DNA of 64,000 bases from Trifolium pratense (taxonomy: Eukaryota; Streptophyta; Magnoliopsida; Fabales; Fabaceae), in assembly GCF_020283565.1 (NCBI RefSeq), contig NC_060060.1, positions 47,666,015 to 47,730,014 of the forward strand. Reading direction: 5' to 3'. Position 1 is the stretch's first letter; each line of letters begins with the position of its first letter. The translations under genes were made by a program, and so were the position numbers. The notes beneath the pieces are model-generated. The model was given only the letters and a program-made list of their open reading frames with translations. It was not told where the DNA came from and did not search any database. Of this stretch, positions 12,001-22,381 are shown one piece after another.

Positions 12001-15000
12001 CTCCCTATACTTTTATTTACATCCCTTAATTTATATTTTTCAAATCACACCCATCATCTAATATTCATAGGCAATAAAGAATAGAATGAGACCAACATCT
12101 TTAACCATAAGAAGTAAATAAGAAATTAACAACCATGTACATATACGCAGCATATAGAAGCAAATATATAAAATTATTCCAATTACAAGAAAGCATATAT
12201 TTATATACAAAACGTACATGAATTTATTTATGTTTATAGATTTTAAATGATAAAGGTTCTACCATCATCTCACAACAAATCCCTATGTAGCATGAATGTA
12301 TGGGGAAAAAGCCCTTACCTGAGACGCTTTCCTTATAATGATTTTGACTCTAGATTTCTCTACGGTTAATCGCACGATCGGGGCTTAACGGTTCTAGAAA
12401 GAATAATTATTTTTAGGATTAGAAAGAGAATGAACTGTGAAGAAATAAGGAAGTGAATGGAAGGTTGATACCTTAGAGACCAAGAGCTACACTAGGAGTT
12501 GACGAGAGGATTGGTGGTGAGAAGTGGCTTCTGCAAAGTATACTTGTTTGTCAACTAGAGAGTTTGTGGGAGTGGAATGTTTTTACGTGGGATATGTATG
12601 TTGGTATTTATAAGGTTTGAGAGTTATGTTAAAATAGGAGGCGGCGGTGAATAGGAACAAATAGCATAGGAATTTTAGGTTTAGTTAGTACCCGTTTTAT
12701 CCTAATAATTCTCATCCATATCAATTCCCTCTCTCACAAAACAAGGCTCTACCCAATCCATGGATCAACGTGTGCCTCTTTAGGCTAAAATGTTTCAATA
12801 CCATTAATAAAAATAAAATACTTCAATATAAGAATTAAATTAACATTTCGAATATATTCGGTTGCTCCTATATAAAAGAATACTAGCATTACATTGAATA
12901 ATTAAAATATACTGAGATCCTAAAGTAATTTGTGGATTGACCAATGAAAATACTCGTCAAATAATTATTTTTCCAAAGATGATTTGATAAAATATTCATT
13001 ATCTTATAAAATAAATAGAATATAAAATAGTTAACATATCATTATAGAATTTATTTATCAAATAATAGATCAATAAGATGCATATATAAAATATTGGGGC
13101 GTTACATTATTACCCCCTTAAAAGAGTTTCGTCCTCGAAACTAGAAAATTGAAATATTAGCATAAAGTCCTTTCATCAAATAAAATCAAAGTATAAATCA
13201 GTTTGTTGTAAAAGATGAAGTTAAAGTATTTTCTGACACATAAATAAAATAATTGCATATATATTAAAATAAATTTTCCGGGTCTTACATTCTACCCACC
13301 AAATATTTAGTTTCGTCCCCGAAACTATACCATAGAAAAGAGTTGAGGTACTATTTTTCAAAAACTCTTTATATAGGGATTTTTTTTTTTATGTCAATAA
13401 GAAAGTTTATAAGAATAAAGCAAAATGTCAAGTGTTCGCTGCGCACTCTGATATCAAATGAACAAATAATTTAAGTTAAACAATTCCAATAAAAATTAAT
13501 TTATAAAAATTACATTATAAGAATTGAGGATTGTTGTTAAAAAATAAAAATAAACCTGAAGCACCTATATAAAATAAGAGTAACAATTTTCTTCTTAAAA
13601 TCAAACGGTTTGAAAAAAATAGTGTTTCTAACAATCAAAAAAGACATTCCTTTCAATTAAAAGAGTATAAATACTATTCAAAAAAATATTCATAATAGCA
13701 AACATTGCTTCTTACAATCACAAATCATTTCCTTTAACAAGAAAAATCATACAATCACCTTATGAGAAACACACCGAAAAACATCAATAATAACAAAGTC
13801 ATACATAAATCACACCATAATCAAAACATGCGTCGTAAAAATAAAACATCGCTCCCACCCCAAAAATATTTGTCCGAGGATTATTGCTCTGATACCAAAT
13901 GTAACATCCCAGATTTTTATCCATGATATTTCTTAAAAATCATATTTAGTTAGAAAATGTGGCGCTATTTTTTTTTTAAAATAAAATAATTCTAAAGATA
14001 ATTGAAATAGAATTCATAGAAATATAAACTTAATTAATTTGAACAATAGTTTGAAAATTTACAGCGGAAGAAAATACAACGACGAATTATTTATTACATA
14101 AAATTCACAATTTACAAAACCCAATTTTCCCCGTACGTATGCGCTTCAAGCATCACATTCAAACATGCCTTTCTCCTTGAGTACCTAAAATGTTGGTTGT
14201 AAGGGTCAATTTCCTGGTCCACATTGAATCATACTCACCACAAGAAAATATTACAAAACAATAACAAAACACTTCACCTTTTTAAAAAGTATGATTATTA
14301 GTTTATTATAAAAACTTTTGGTGATACACATATACAAACATAGGCAGCATATAATTGTTAAACTCAGTAATAAACAAAGCAACATAATTACACATATTAC
14401 AAATTGCACGGAAAAATCAAATGAAAGACAAGGAAGCAACGATCACCGTTTTACCATGGACTAACTATACTTTTTCTTTGCTTTTATTATAATTGTAATA
14501 ATTATTTACTATTGTATTATTTTTTTTCCCTTTCTATATGCAATGCAATGCAACTAAGACAATCCTATATGAGACTATGATCCGGATAAGAAAATCTGCC
14601 ACACAGGCTTCTGCCACACAGGCTAAATAATAAGTTCTGCCACACAGGCTAAAAATAAGTTCTGCCACACAGGCTCCTGCCACACAGGCTAAAAGTAAAA
14701 CCAGCCACACAGGCTAAAAACAATAAACCAGCCACACAGGCTAAAAGTAAACCAAGCCACAAAGGCTACCTATAGAAACTCTGCTATACACATCCTATAT
14801 GATGCATGAACTCCACTTCCTTAACAAGACCAACCTGACCTGGGACATACTTAGTCCTCCCTATACTTTTATTTACATCCCTTAATTTATATTTTTCAAA
14901 TCACACCCATCATCTAATATTCATAGGCAATAAAGAATAGAATGAGACCAACATCTTTAACCATAAGAAGTAAATAAGAAATTAACAACCATGTACATAT

Positions 15001-18000
15001 ACGCAGCATATAGAAGCAAATATATAAAATTATTCCAATTACAAGAAAGCATATATTTATATACAAAACGTACATGAATTTATTTATGTTTATAGATTTT
15101 AAATGATAAAGGTTCTACCATCATCTCACAACAAATCCCTAAGTAGCATGAATGTATGGGGAAAAAGCCCTTACCTGAGACGCTTTCCTTATAATGATTT
15201 TGACTCTAGATTTCTCTACGGTTAATCGCACGATCGGGGCTTAACGGTTCTAGAAAGAATAATTATTTTTAGGATTAGAAAGAGAATGAACTGTGAAGAA
15301 ATAAGGAAGTGAATGGAAGGTTGATACCTTAGAGACCAAGAGCTACACTAGGAGTTGACGAGAGGATTGGTGGTGAGAAGTGGCTTCTGCAAAGTATACT
15401 TGTTTGTCAACTAGAGAGTTTGTGGGAGTGGAATGTTTTTACGTGGGATATGTATGTTGGTATTTATAAGGTTTGAGAGTTATGTTAAAATAGGAGGCGG
15501 CGGTGAATAGGAACAAATAGCATAGGAATTTTAGGTTTAGTTAGTACCCGTTTTATCCTAATAATTCTCATCCATATCAATTCCCTCTCTCACAAAACAA
15601 GGCTCTACCCAATCCATGGATCAACGTGTGCCTCTTTAGGCTAAAATGTTTCAATACCATTAATAAAAATAAAATACTTCAATATAAGAATTAAATTAAC
15701 ATTTCGAATATATTCGGTTGCTCCTATATAAAAGAATACTAGCATTACATTGAATAATTAAAATATACTGAGATCCTAAAGTAATTTGTGGATTGACCAA
15801 TGAAAATACTCGTCAAATAATTATTTTTCCAAAGATGATTTGATAAAATATTCATTATCTTATAAAATAAATAGAATATAAAATAGTTAACATATCATTA
15901 TAGAATTTATTTATCAAATAATAGATCAATAAGATGCATATATAAAATATTGGGGCGTTACATTATTACCCCCTTAAAAGAGTTTCGTCCTCGAAACTAG
16001 AAAATTGAAATATTAGCATAAAGTCCTTTCATCAAATAAAATCAAAGTATAAATCAGTTTGTTGTAAAAGATGAAGTTAAAGTATTTTCTGACACATAAA
16101 TAAAATAATTGCATATATATTAAAATAAATTTTCCGGGTCTTACACCATATCCCAAGAAGATGCACTCCTTCGACTTTGAGTCGAGTTTTGATCTCTCAT
16201 CCTTTGGAACATGAACAAACGCTCTACAACCGAACACCTTCAAGTGATTGTAGGATACATCTTTACCTGTCCAAAACCTATTTGGAACATCACCATTTAA
16301 TGGAGCTGACGGGGATAAGTTGATTAAATCAACTGCAGTCATCAGAGTCTCACCCCAAAAACTCTTGGGTAACTTAGCATGAGATAACATTGTTCTCACT
16401 CTTTCAACAATAGTTCTGTTCATTCTCTCAGCCACTCCATTATGCTGAGGCGTCTTCGGAACAGATCTTTCATGCCGGATTCCATTACTAATACAGTAAC
16501 GTTTGAAATCTCCCATAAACTCTCCTCCATTGTCAGTACGAACACATTTTAACTTCTTGCCAGTTTCTCTCTCAACACTAGCATGAAACTGTTTGAATAC
16601 AGCAAACACCTGATCTTTTGTTTTGAGCGCATAAGCCCAAACCTTTCTAGAGTGATCATCAATAAAGGTAACAAAATACCTTGCACCTCCCAGAGTACTA
16701 GTGGTCATTGGACCACAAACATCAGAATGCACCAAATCTAAAACATTTGGCTTTCTATGTGGGGCCTTATATTGAAATGAAGCTCTATGTTGCTTTCCAG
16801 CCAAACAATGTGTACATGGCTTAAGCGACATTTCCAATCCTTTCACACCGGCCAAAATACCTCTTTTGGCTAGAATTTGAAGTCCCTTCTCACTCATATG
16901 TCCGAGCCGATTATGCCATAGCTCGACCGAGGAGTCTTCTCCGAGAGCGTTAACACACCCATTATTGACTTTTGCTTCTATCACATAAAGAGTGTTTACT
17001 TTCTTGCCTCGGGCTATTACCAAGGAACTTTTTGACAGCTTCCATTTCCTATCTCCAAACACACTAGTATAGCCTTCTTCGTCTAGAAGTCCTGTTGATA
17101 TTAGATTGAGACGCATGTCAGGTACATGTCTCACATCTTTTAACGTTAGACAACAACCGGTGTTTGTTTCTAGGCAAACATCACCTTTGCCCACAATCTT
17201 GGATTTATCATCATTCCCCATCTTCACAAAACCAAAATCACTGCTTGTATAGGAAGCAAAGAAATCTCTTCGTGAGGTTACATGGAATGACGCACCAGAA
17301 TCCACGACCCAACATGTATCTTGTGATGTCAAATTAACATGACCATCATCACCAACGAAAATTACCTCATTGCCTTGAAAAATGGTAGCGGCTATGTTTC
17401 TCGCATCACCATTTTCTTGTTGCTCTCTTTTGAGCTTCCTACATTCTTTCTTCATGTGACCTTTCTCGTGACAATAAAGACACTCCACGTCTTTTCTTGT
17501 CCATGACCTACCCCTGAACTTATCTCCAGAATTTCCCCTTGACTTGTCTCTAGTATTGAACTTCTTGTGGATACTTCTTCCACGATACTCAGTGACAAGC
17601 GCCTCAGACTCCGACGACATTCCTTGTTCCTTCCGTCGGGATTCTTCATTGAACATGCTATCTTTTACAATGTCCAATGTTAGAACACCTTGTGGTGCCG
17701 AGTTACTCAATGAAACCACAAGCGTGTCCCAATTGTCTGGCAAGGAACTTAATAACAATAATGCTTGCAATTCATCTTCAAGCACCATCTTCATATTGGT
17801 GAGTTGATTTATCAATCTTTGAAAATCACTCAAGTGTTCAGAAACACTCCTAGTTTCTCTATACTTGAGGTTCACCAATCGCCGAATAGTAGAGGCTTTA
17901 TTCTGGGCTGTCTTTCTCTCGTACAAAGCTTCTAATTTCGTCCATAATGTGTACGCAACTGTTTCTTGCGCAACATGATGAAAGACGCTTTGATCGATCC

Positions 18001-18205
18001 ATTGTCGAATCTGTCCGACAGTTTTCCTATTCATGACATTCCAGTCATCATCAGACTTTCCGGTAGGCTTCGTCCCTTTATTTTGCAAAGGTTGATACAA
18101 ATCTTTGCAATAGAGGATGTCTTCCATTCTGGGTTTCCAAATGGAGTAATTTGAAGAACTTAACTTGATCATTGTTGATGATCCCACAGAGGTTGACTCT
18201 TCCAT
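9060..18205 (-). CDS. Copia gag-pol polyprotein, interrupted by a nested LTR element
   Basis: Coding parts are 18205-16151 and 11030-9060 on the minus strand; together 4026 nt, 1341 codons plus stop, one frame if the insert and one 5-bp target copy are ignored. I chose the Met at 18205 (MEESTSVGSS); the open frame runs further upstream towards the primer site. Order: Gag with one CCHC knuckle (CLYCHEKGHMKKEC), protease (WVVDSGASFHVT), integrase (HNRLGHMSEKG, HSDVCGPM, YFVTFIDDHSRKVWAY), reverse transcriptase with LLLYVDDMLIVG, and RNase H (ALSTTEAEFIAATEACKEML). This order is copia-type, and the sequence style is Tork/Tnt1-like. I see no stop or frameshift apart from the insert, so the element was probably competent until the nested insertion. 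Confidence 0.93.
11031..13289 (-). repeat. 3' LTR of the nested non-coding element
   Basis: TGTAACGTCCC to GGGTCTTACA. From about 11272 onward it is nearly identical to the partner LTR, but its first 240 bases differ at about 25 positions. Confidence 0.92.
11735..11930. repeat. Irregular CCACACAGGCT repeat array in the LTR
   Basis: About eight copies of GCCACACAGGCT separated by variable 3-17 base A-rich spacers. The same array is in the other LTR at about 14590-14775. Spacers are too short and irregular for CRISPR. Confidence 0.88.
13290..13899 (-). other. Internal region of the nested non-coding element
   Basis: 610 bp containing the polypurine tract at one end and the tRNA-iMet primer site at the other; no coding capacity seen. 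Confidence 0.85.
13900..16145 (-). repeat. 5' LTR of the nested non-coding element
   Basis: TGTAACATCCC to GGGTCTTACA. Its last 30 bases continue straight into the duplicated CCATA of the copia gene. Confidence 0.92.
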
Positions 18206-18255
18206 TGTAATAAAAGTTAAAATGTGTGGTGATGAGCCGAAGCTCTGATACCACT

Positions 18256-18655
18256 TGTTGGGAAAGATAACACAAAACACACCTAATACAAGGTCGGCGG
18301 ATGATTGATTATCCCTGGATCAAACTTTTCCCACTATAATAATAATAATAATAACAATAACAATGGAATAACAAGAATTTCTTCTGTTTAATTGAATAAT
18401 AATACAAATTGATTATTACAACTCTCACCAACAAATATGGTGGATAACCTCTCTTTTGGATTTGCTCTCAAAAGGATTTCTTCACACTCTGATGATTTGA
18501 AATGAAAACATAAGGAAACAATTTATAGTGCAATGCATGTAAAGTGAATGGCTCTGAGAAGTTTCAGTATTTTCACTCACTAGCTAAAAACACTCTCATA
18601 CTATTAATTTCAATTACTAAAATTAATAGTGATATGCCTTCTTCCTCTCTCCACA
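18256..18655 (-). repeat. 5' LTR of the copia element
   Basis: 400 bp; TGTTGGGAAAG to CTCTCTCCACA on the + strand. It contains the minus-strand TATAAATT at 18520-18527, a candidate promoter for gag-pol. Confidence 0.94.
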
Positions 18656-18656
18656 T

Positions 18657-18856
18657 AAAGATGGAATTTGAATACTGCGCTAATTGGCTTAATGAGCCGA
18701 ATAGACGAGTTTCAATTAATTAATTTCAGGTGAAGTAACAGTTAAATGTATGTAACATTGAGGTCTTTTTGACTATAATCATAGACTTGGATGCTTCTTT
18801 CCTACAGTTGCATATAATGTTCTTTCTTGCATAGATTTTGATGCAAGAGTTCTATG
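18657..18856. repeat. 200-bp direct repeat flanking the copia element, right copy
   Basis: Identical by eye to 8428-8627. After it the duplicated spacer continues as in the PPR3 unit (from about 39478). Confidence 0.85.
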
Positions 18857-19168
18857 TAGATAGAACCCTTCGATTTGCGGATGTATAAAAAAATGTGTTT
18901 TTACTGAATGTATACTTCATAAATAACTTTTGGTTACTTGTTAAATATTCGGTTTATGACTTGAGAACATAGTAATGCAGTGGTTAATTTTTCCTTAATA
19001 TAATGTTATTTTTTTAGTGTAAATTTTACACTAACAAAAATTCGATTTCTAAAAACTGAATTTTTTTGCGCGCTAGAGGGGCAAAAAACAAACACGGGGC
19101 ATAAAGAGAAGTCATCTGTATTCTTTTATAGTAGGGAGGCTGTTAGTTGTTTTGCTGTTCCTGCAATG
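18857..19168. other. Duplicated spacer, no gene
   Basis: Matches 29054-29360 and 39477-39788 after PPR2 and PPR3. Nothing coding. It includes a small perfect palindrome, AGTGTAAATTTTACACT, at about 19016-19032. Confidence 0.7.
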
Positions 19169-21271
19169 TGTAACACCCCGAACTAACTACCCTTAAAAAC
19201 GTGATCTTAAAAACTTTTTAAAGATAAGTAGCCGGAGCGCTACGGAAAAACATTTTCAAAAACGATCGTGCACATGACACGAAACGTCGCAGCGGAAAAC
19301 ATAACATAAAGGATTTTCAAAGCAATGAACAAAATAGTTCAAAAGATAAATCATTAACATAAAACATAAGTTAAGATGTTCGCATCGATATACGACGGAA
19401 TACAAACGATCCCCGACTCGATGTTACAAACTACCAGAGCACTAATATACATCTCAACCAACTAAACTTAACAAAACTATACAAAGGTAGCCTACACTAG
19501 CTCCTCACCAAAAGTGCTCCACACCAAAACGATCTACAGCTAAAGCTCGATCGAAACCTCGACCTGAATACCTGAACCCCCAAAGGTCCAGCACATAACA
19601 AATAGGTAGAGAGTTAGTAAACATAATCACATACATACGAATATAGAAACGCACCTATATTCAACCTATCACATAATACTAACTCACACACATGCTTCCA
19701 TAAGCAACACACCAGATAACACATACTCACAAATACACAACCAGATAGTTTCGCGTCGTTTCGGACCACACAAAGAACTCACATAACACATAACACATAA
19801 TTGCACATTTACTCAAATGCGACTAATGCCAAACATTCAATGTCATGCCAACCTAGACACGACTAATGCATGTGGTACCATCTTCTTTATCAAGGAACTT
19901 ACCATTGATATCCTTCTTTATTGGACAAGTCCAATATCCTTCTTTATCAGACAAGTCTGATATCCCTAAGTAATGCATGAATTTATGAATGTCATGCATT
20001 TACCAAACATATGATAATCACGTAGCACGAAGCTACAGCTCACTACATGGATAACATAATCCATTAAACTTCTTTATCAGACAAACTGATATTCTTCTTT
20101 ATCGGACAACCCGATATACAAAAATACATATACTTCTTTGACATTTTATATAAATGCCATTACACAACACAATTATTAAACATGTATCAACAATCATGCA
20201 AGGATACCCTTAAACCATGTTACAAGTGTCTAATTGCATTTAAAACAATTATCAAAAAGTTGCTGTCACAGAGCTGTTCGCTGAGCGAATCCGTAGCGAA
20301 CCCGTAGCGAACACGTAGCGAACACGTAGCGAACACGTTCGCTGTAGCGAACAGGTAGCGAACTACATCAGAGGGTTACAGGTACATGGCGAACATGTAG
20401 CGAACACGTAGCGAACTTATTCGCTAAGCGAATCCGTAGCGAATCCGTAGCGAACTTATTCGCTAAGCGAATCCGTAGCGAATCCGTAGCGAACTACACC
20501 AGAAAATATCTGTTCTTGAGTTTCTAAGGCGGTTTAACATTGATTCCACTCAAAAATACATCTAAACATGTTATAAATGCATAACAAGTGATCAATCATG
20601 TATATACCATACATATATACATGAATCAACAATCAAAAACACCAAAACACATCACACATACAAAATCATGTCAATTTCTTGCAAAATAAGCAAAGTTGCA
20701 TAAACATGCAAAACCATCATCAAACATAAACATATTCCCTCCTAGATGTTCATTAAGCATACTAAGATGAAAAGACATGTTTATGATAAAGAAACTTCAC
20801 CCAAAACCCCAAAGAAATTGGATGAGAGAGTTTAGGAATGGAGGCTAGACACCTCCCCTCTCTTGGATCACCCAAGCTTATGCTTAACCACTCTCACCTT
20901 AGATTGAATGATGATTCTTGCCTCTAAACCTCTTCTCCTTGCTCGAGTTCTTCTTGCCAAAACCCTAGCTTAGCTTGTTCTTGCTCCTAAGCTTACAACT
21001 TCTAACTTCTCATGAAAAATGAATTGTGAAACTATTCATGGCTTTGACTTGGTTACTTATACTACTCTCCAATTCTCTTGGTTCAAGCCCAACTTGCCTA
21101 AGCCCACTAAGCTTCTATCACACGCCCAAGCCCACTAACACGACAAAGGTTTCGCTCACAAACTTATGTTCGCGATAAATAATCATAGGTCGCGTAAATA
21201 AATATTTAACACTAACCCAAAATATATGCAAATATATAAAATATCGATTTACTAAAAATCGGGTCGTTACA
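19169..21271 (-). repeat. 3' LTR of the gag-only element
   Basis: TGTAACACCCCG to CGGGTCGTTACA. Contains the GTAGCGAAC repeat region at 20278-20500, with one more 11-bp unit than its partner. Confidence 0.94.
20278..20500. repeat. 11-bp CGTAGCGAACA repeat cluster in the LTR
   Basis: About a dozen copies of CGTAGCGAACA or CGTAGCGAATC, mixed with the inverted form TTCGCT, so that TTCGCTAAGCGAA and GTTCGCTGTAGCGAAC palindromes form. Same cluster at about 23490-23700 in the partner LTR with one unit fewer. Function unknown. Confidence 0.85.
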
Positions 21272-21337
21272 ACTCTACCCCCCTTAAAAGAATTTCGCCC
21301 TCGAAATTACCTAAGAGATAAAACAGAGAACGAACCC

Positions 21338-22258
21338 TCAACGCGGCATCTTCGGTTTCTTGCATACCGGACTCTTGTGACCTTCCTCGCCACAATTGAA
21401 ACAAAACACTTTCACCCGACAAGCATCGGCCTTGTGCCCAAACTGTCCACAATTGAAACACTTGTCGCTTTTCCTCGGGCAATCATATGACATATGACCC
21501 CGCTCTCCACATTTGTAACAACTTCCACTTCCTTGCTTCTTCTTTCCACTTCCATTACCCTTGTTCTCATACGGCTTACTACGATCCAAACCTTTTCCTT
21601 TCCTATCATTCAGAACCTTATAGTAGTTGGTCTTGGCTTTGCTATCTTCATCACAAATCCTTGCCTTGGTCATAAGGGTCGGAAAATCCCTGATTTCAGA
21701 AAATCCAATCAAAAGCTTGATATCCGGACGAAGTCCACTCTCGAACTTGACACACTTATCCTCTTCGGCTTCCACCGTGTTGTAGTGTGGACTAAACACA
21801 CACAAAGCTTCAAACTTAGCCGAATACTCGGCGACTGATAAATTTCCTTGCTTGAGCTCCATGAACTCGATCACTTTCTTATTCTTCACATCAGCCGGAA
21901 AATACTTCCTTAAAAATTCCCTTTTGAAAGTTTCCCAAACGATAGCAACACCGTCCACTCCTATCCTGAGTCTCACATTCCTCCACCAAACGATTGCCTC
22001 CTCTCTAAGGGCATAAGTTCCCAAAGTAGTCTTGTTCTCCTCAGAACAACACATTGCTTCAAAGATGATCTCAACCTCATCTAACCACTTGATAGCCCCC
22101 TCCGGGTTATAGCCACCGGTAAACAGAGTCGGTTTATGCGACATAAACCTTTCCAATCTTTTCTCACTATCCCTTCCCGGGTCATTATCCCTTACCACCA
22201 ATGTAGTCAAAGCAGTCAAAGCTTGTGCAATCTGAGCGTTGGTCCTAGCAGCAGCCAT
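21338..22258 (-). CDS. Retrotransposon Gag protein with three zinc knuckles (Ty3/gypsy type)
   Basis: 306 residues from the Met at 22258 (MAAARTNAQI); an in-frame Met six codons upstream (22276) is an alternative. The middle matches the plant Ty3/gypsy Gag core: FMSHKPTLFTGGYNPEGAIK, then EEAIVWWRNVRLR, then FKREFLRKYFPADVKNKK and ELKQGNLSVAEYSAKFEAL. The C terminus carries three CCHC knuckles (CYKCGERGHMSYDC, CFNCGQFGHKADAC, CFNCGEEGHKSPVC) that would bind element RNA. It is intact. Gag is retained while pol is absent, so this element probably makes its own particles but borrows enzymes from a related autonomous element. Confidence 0.92.
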   Translation of the reverse strand: MAAARTNAQIAQALTALTTLVVRDNDPGRDSEKRLERFMSHKPTLFTGGYNPEGAIKWLDEVEIIFEAMCCSEENKTTLGTYALREEAIVWWRNVRLRIGVDGVAIVWETFKREFLRKYFPADVKNKKVIEFMELKQGNLSVAEYSAKFEALCVFSPHYNTVEAEEDKCVKFESGLRPDIKLLIGFSEIRDFPTLMTKARICDEDSKAKTNYYKVLNDRKGKGLDRSKPYENKGNGSGKKKQGSGSCYKCGERGHMSYDCPRKSDKCFNCGQFGHKADACRVKVFCFNCGEEGHKSPVCKKPKMPR

Positions 22259-22381
22259 GATTCCTGAACGAATCACAACTCGACGTTAGAATGTATTAAC
22301 AGTGTACCCAACACATGCTTCATACAAGAGAAAGAAAATCCTAATGGCTCACATGAACCGACCTGCTCTGATACCAACTAT

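Larger units (their letters stand above)
11031..16145 (-). mobile_element. Non-coding large LTR element (LARD-like) nested in the copia pol gene
   Basis: LTRs 11031-13289 (2259 bp) and 13900-16145 (2246 bp) surround only 610 bp of internal DNA. The target duplication is exact: CCATA at 11026-11030 and 16146-16150. Reading the minus strand, the primer site TGGTATCAGAGCAATAAT (complement of 13880-13897) follows the 5' LTR by two bases, and a purine-rich tract (TTTGGTGGGTAGA) precedes the 3' LTR. The internal region has no gag or pol similarity that I can see, so it must use proteins of another element. The short 62-codon frames within each LTR are the same sequence twice and look like chance frames. 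Confidence 0.93.
8628..18655 (-). mobile_element. Copia (Tork/Tnt1-like) LTR retrotransposon with a nested element
   Basis: Minus-strand element with LTRs 8628-9024 and 18256-18655 that begin TG and end CA. They differ only by an ATA unit as far as I can see, so the insertion is young. The primer site (complement of 18241-18253, TGGTATCAGAGCT) lies two bases inside the 5' LTR; a purine tract, AAGGGGGAGATTG, precedes the 3' LTR. A TATAAATT box lies on the minus strand at 18520-18527 in the 5' LTR. One gag-pol frame is interrupted by the nested element 11031-16145. Without that insert the element would be about 4.9 kb. The flanks do not show a 5-bp duplication (CTATG against TAAAG) but a 200-bp repeat. 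Confidence 0.95.

Noticed and set aside
11395..14439. Two identical 62-codon minus-strand frames (11395-11583, 14251-14439)
   Set aside because: They are the same part of the two LTRs of the nested element, AT-rich and unlike any known protein.
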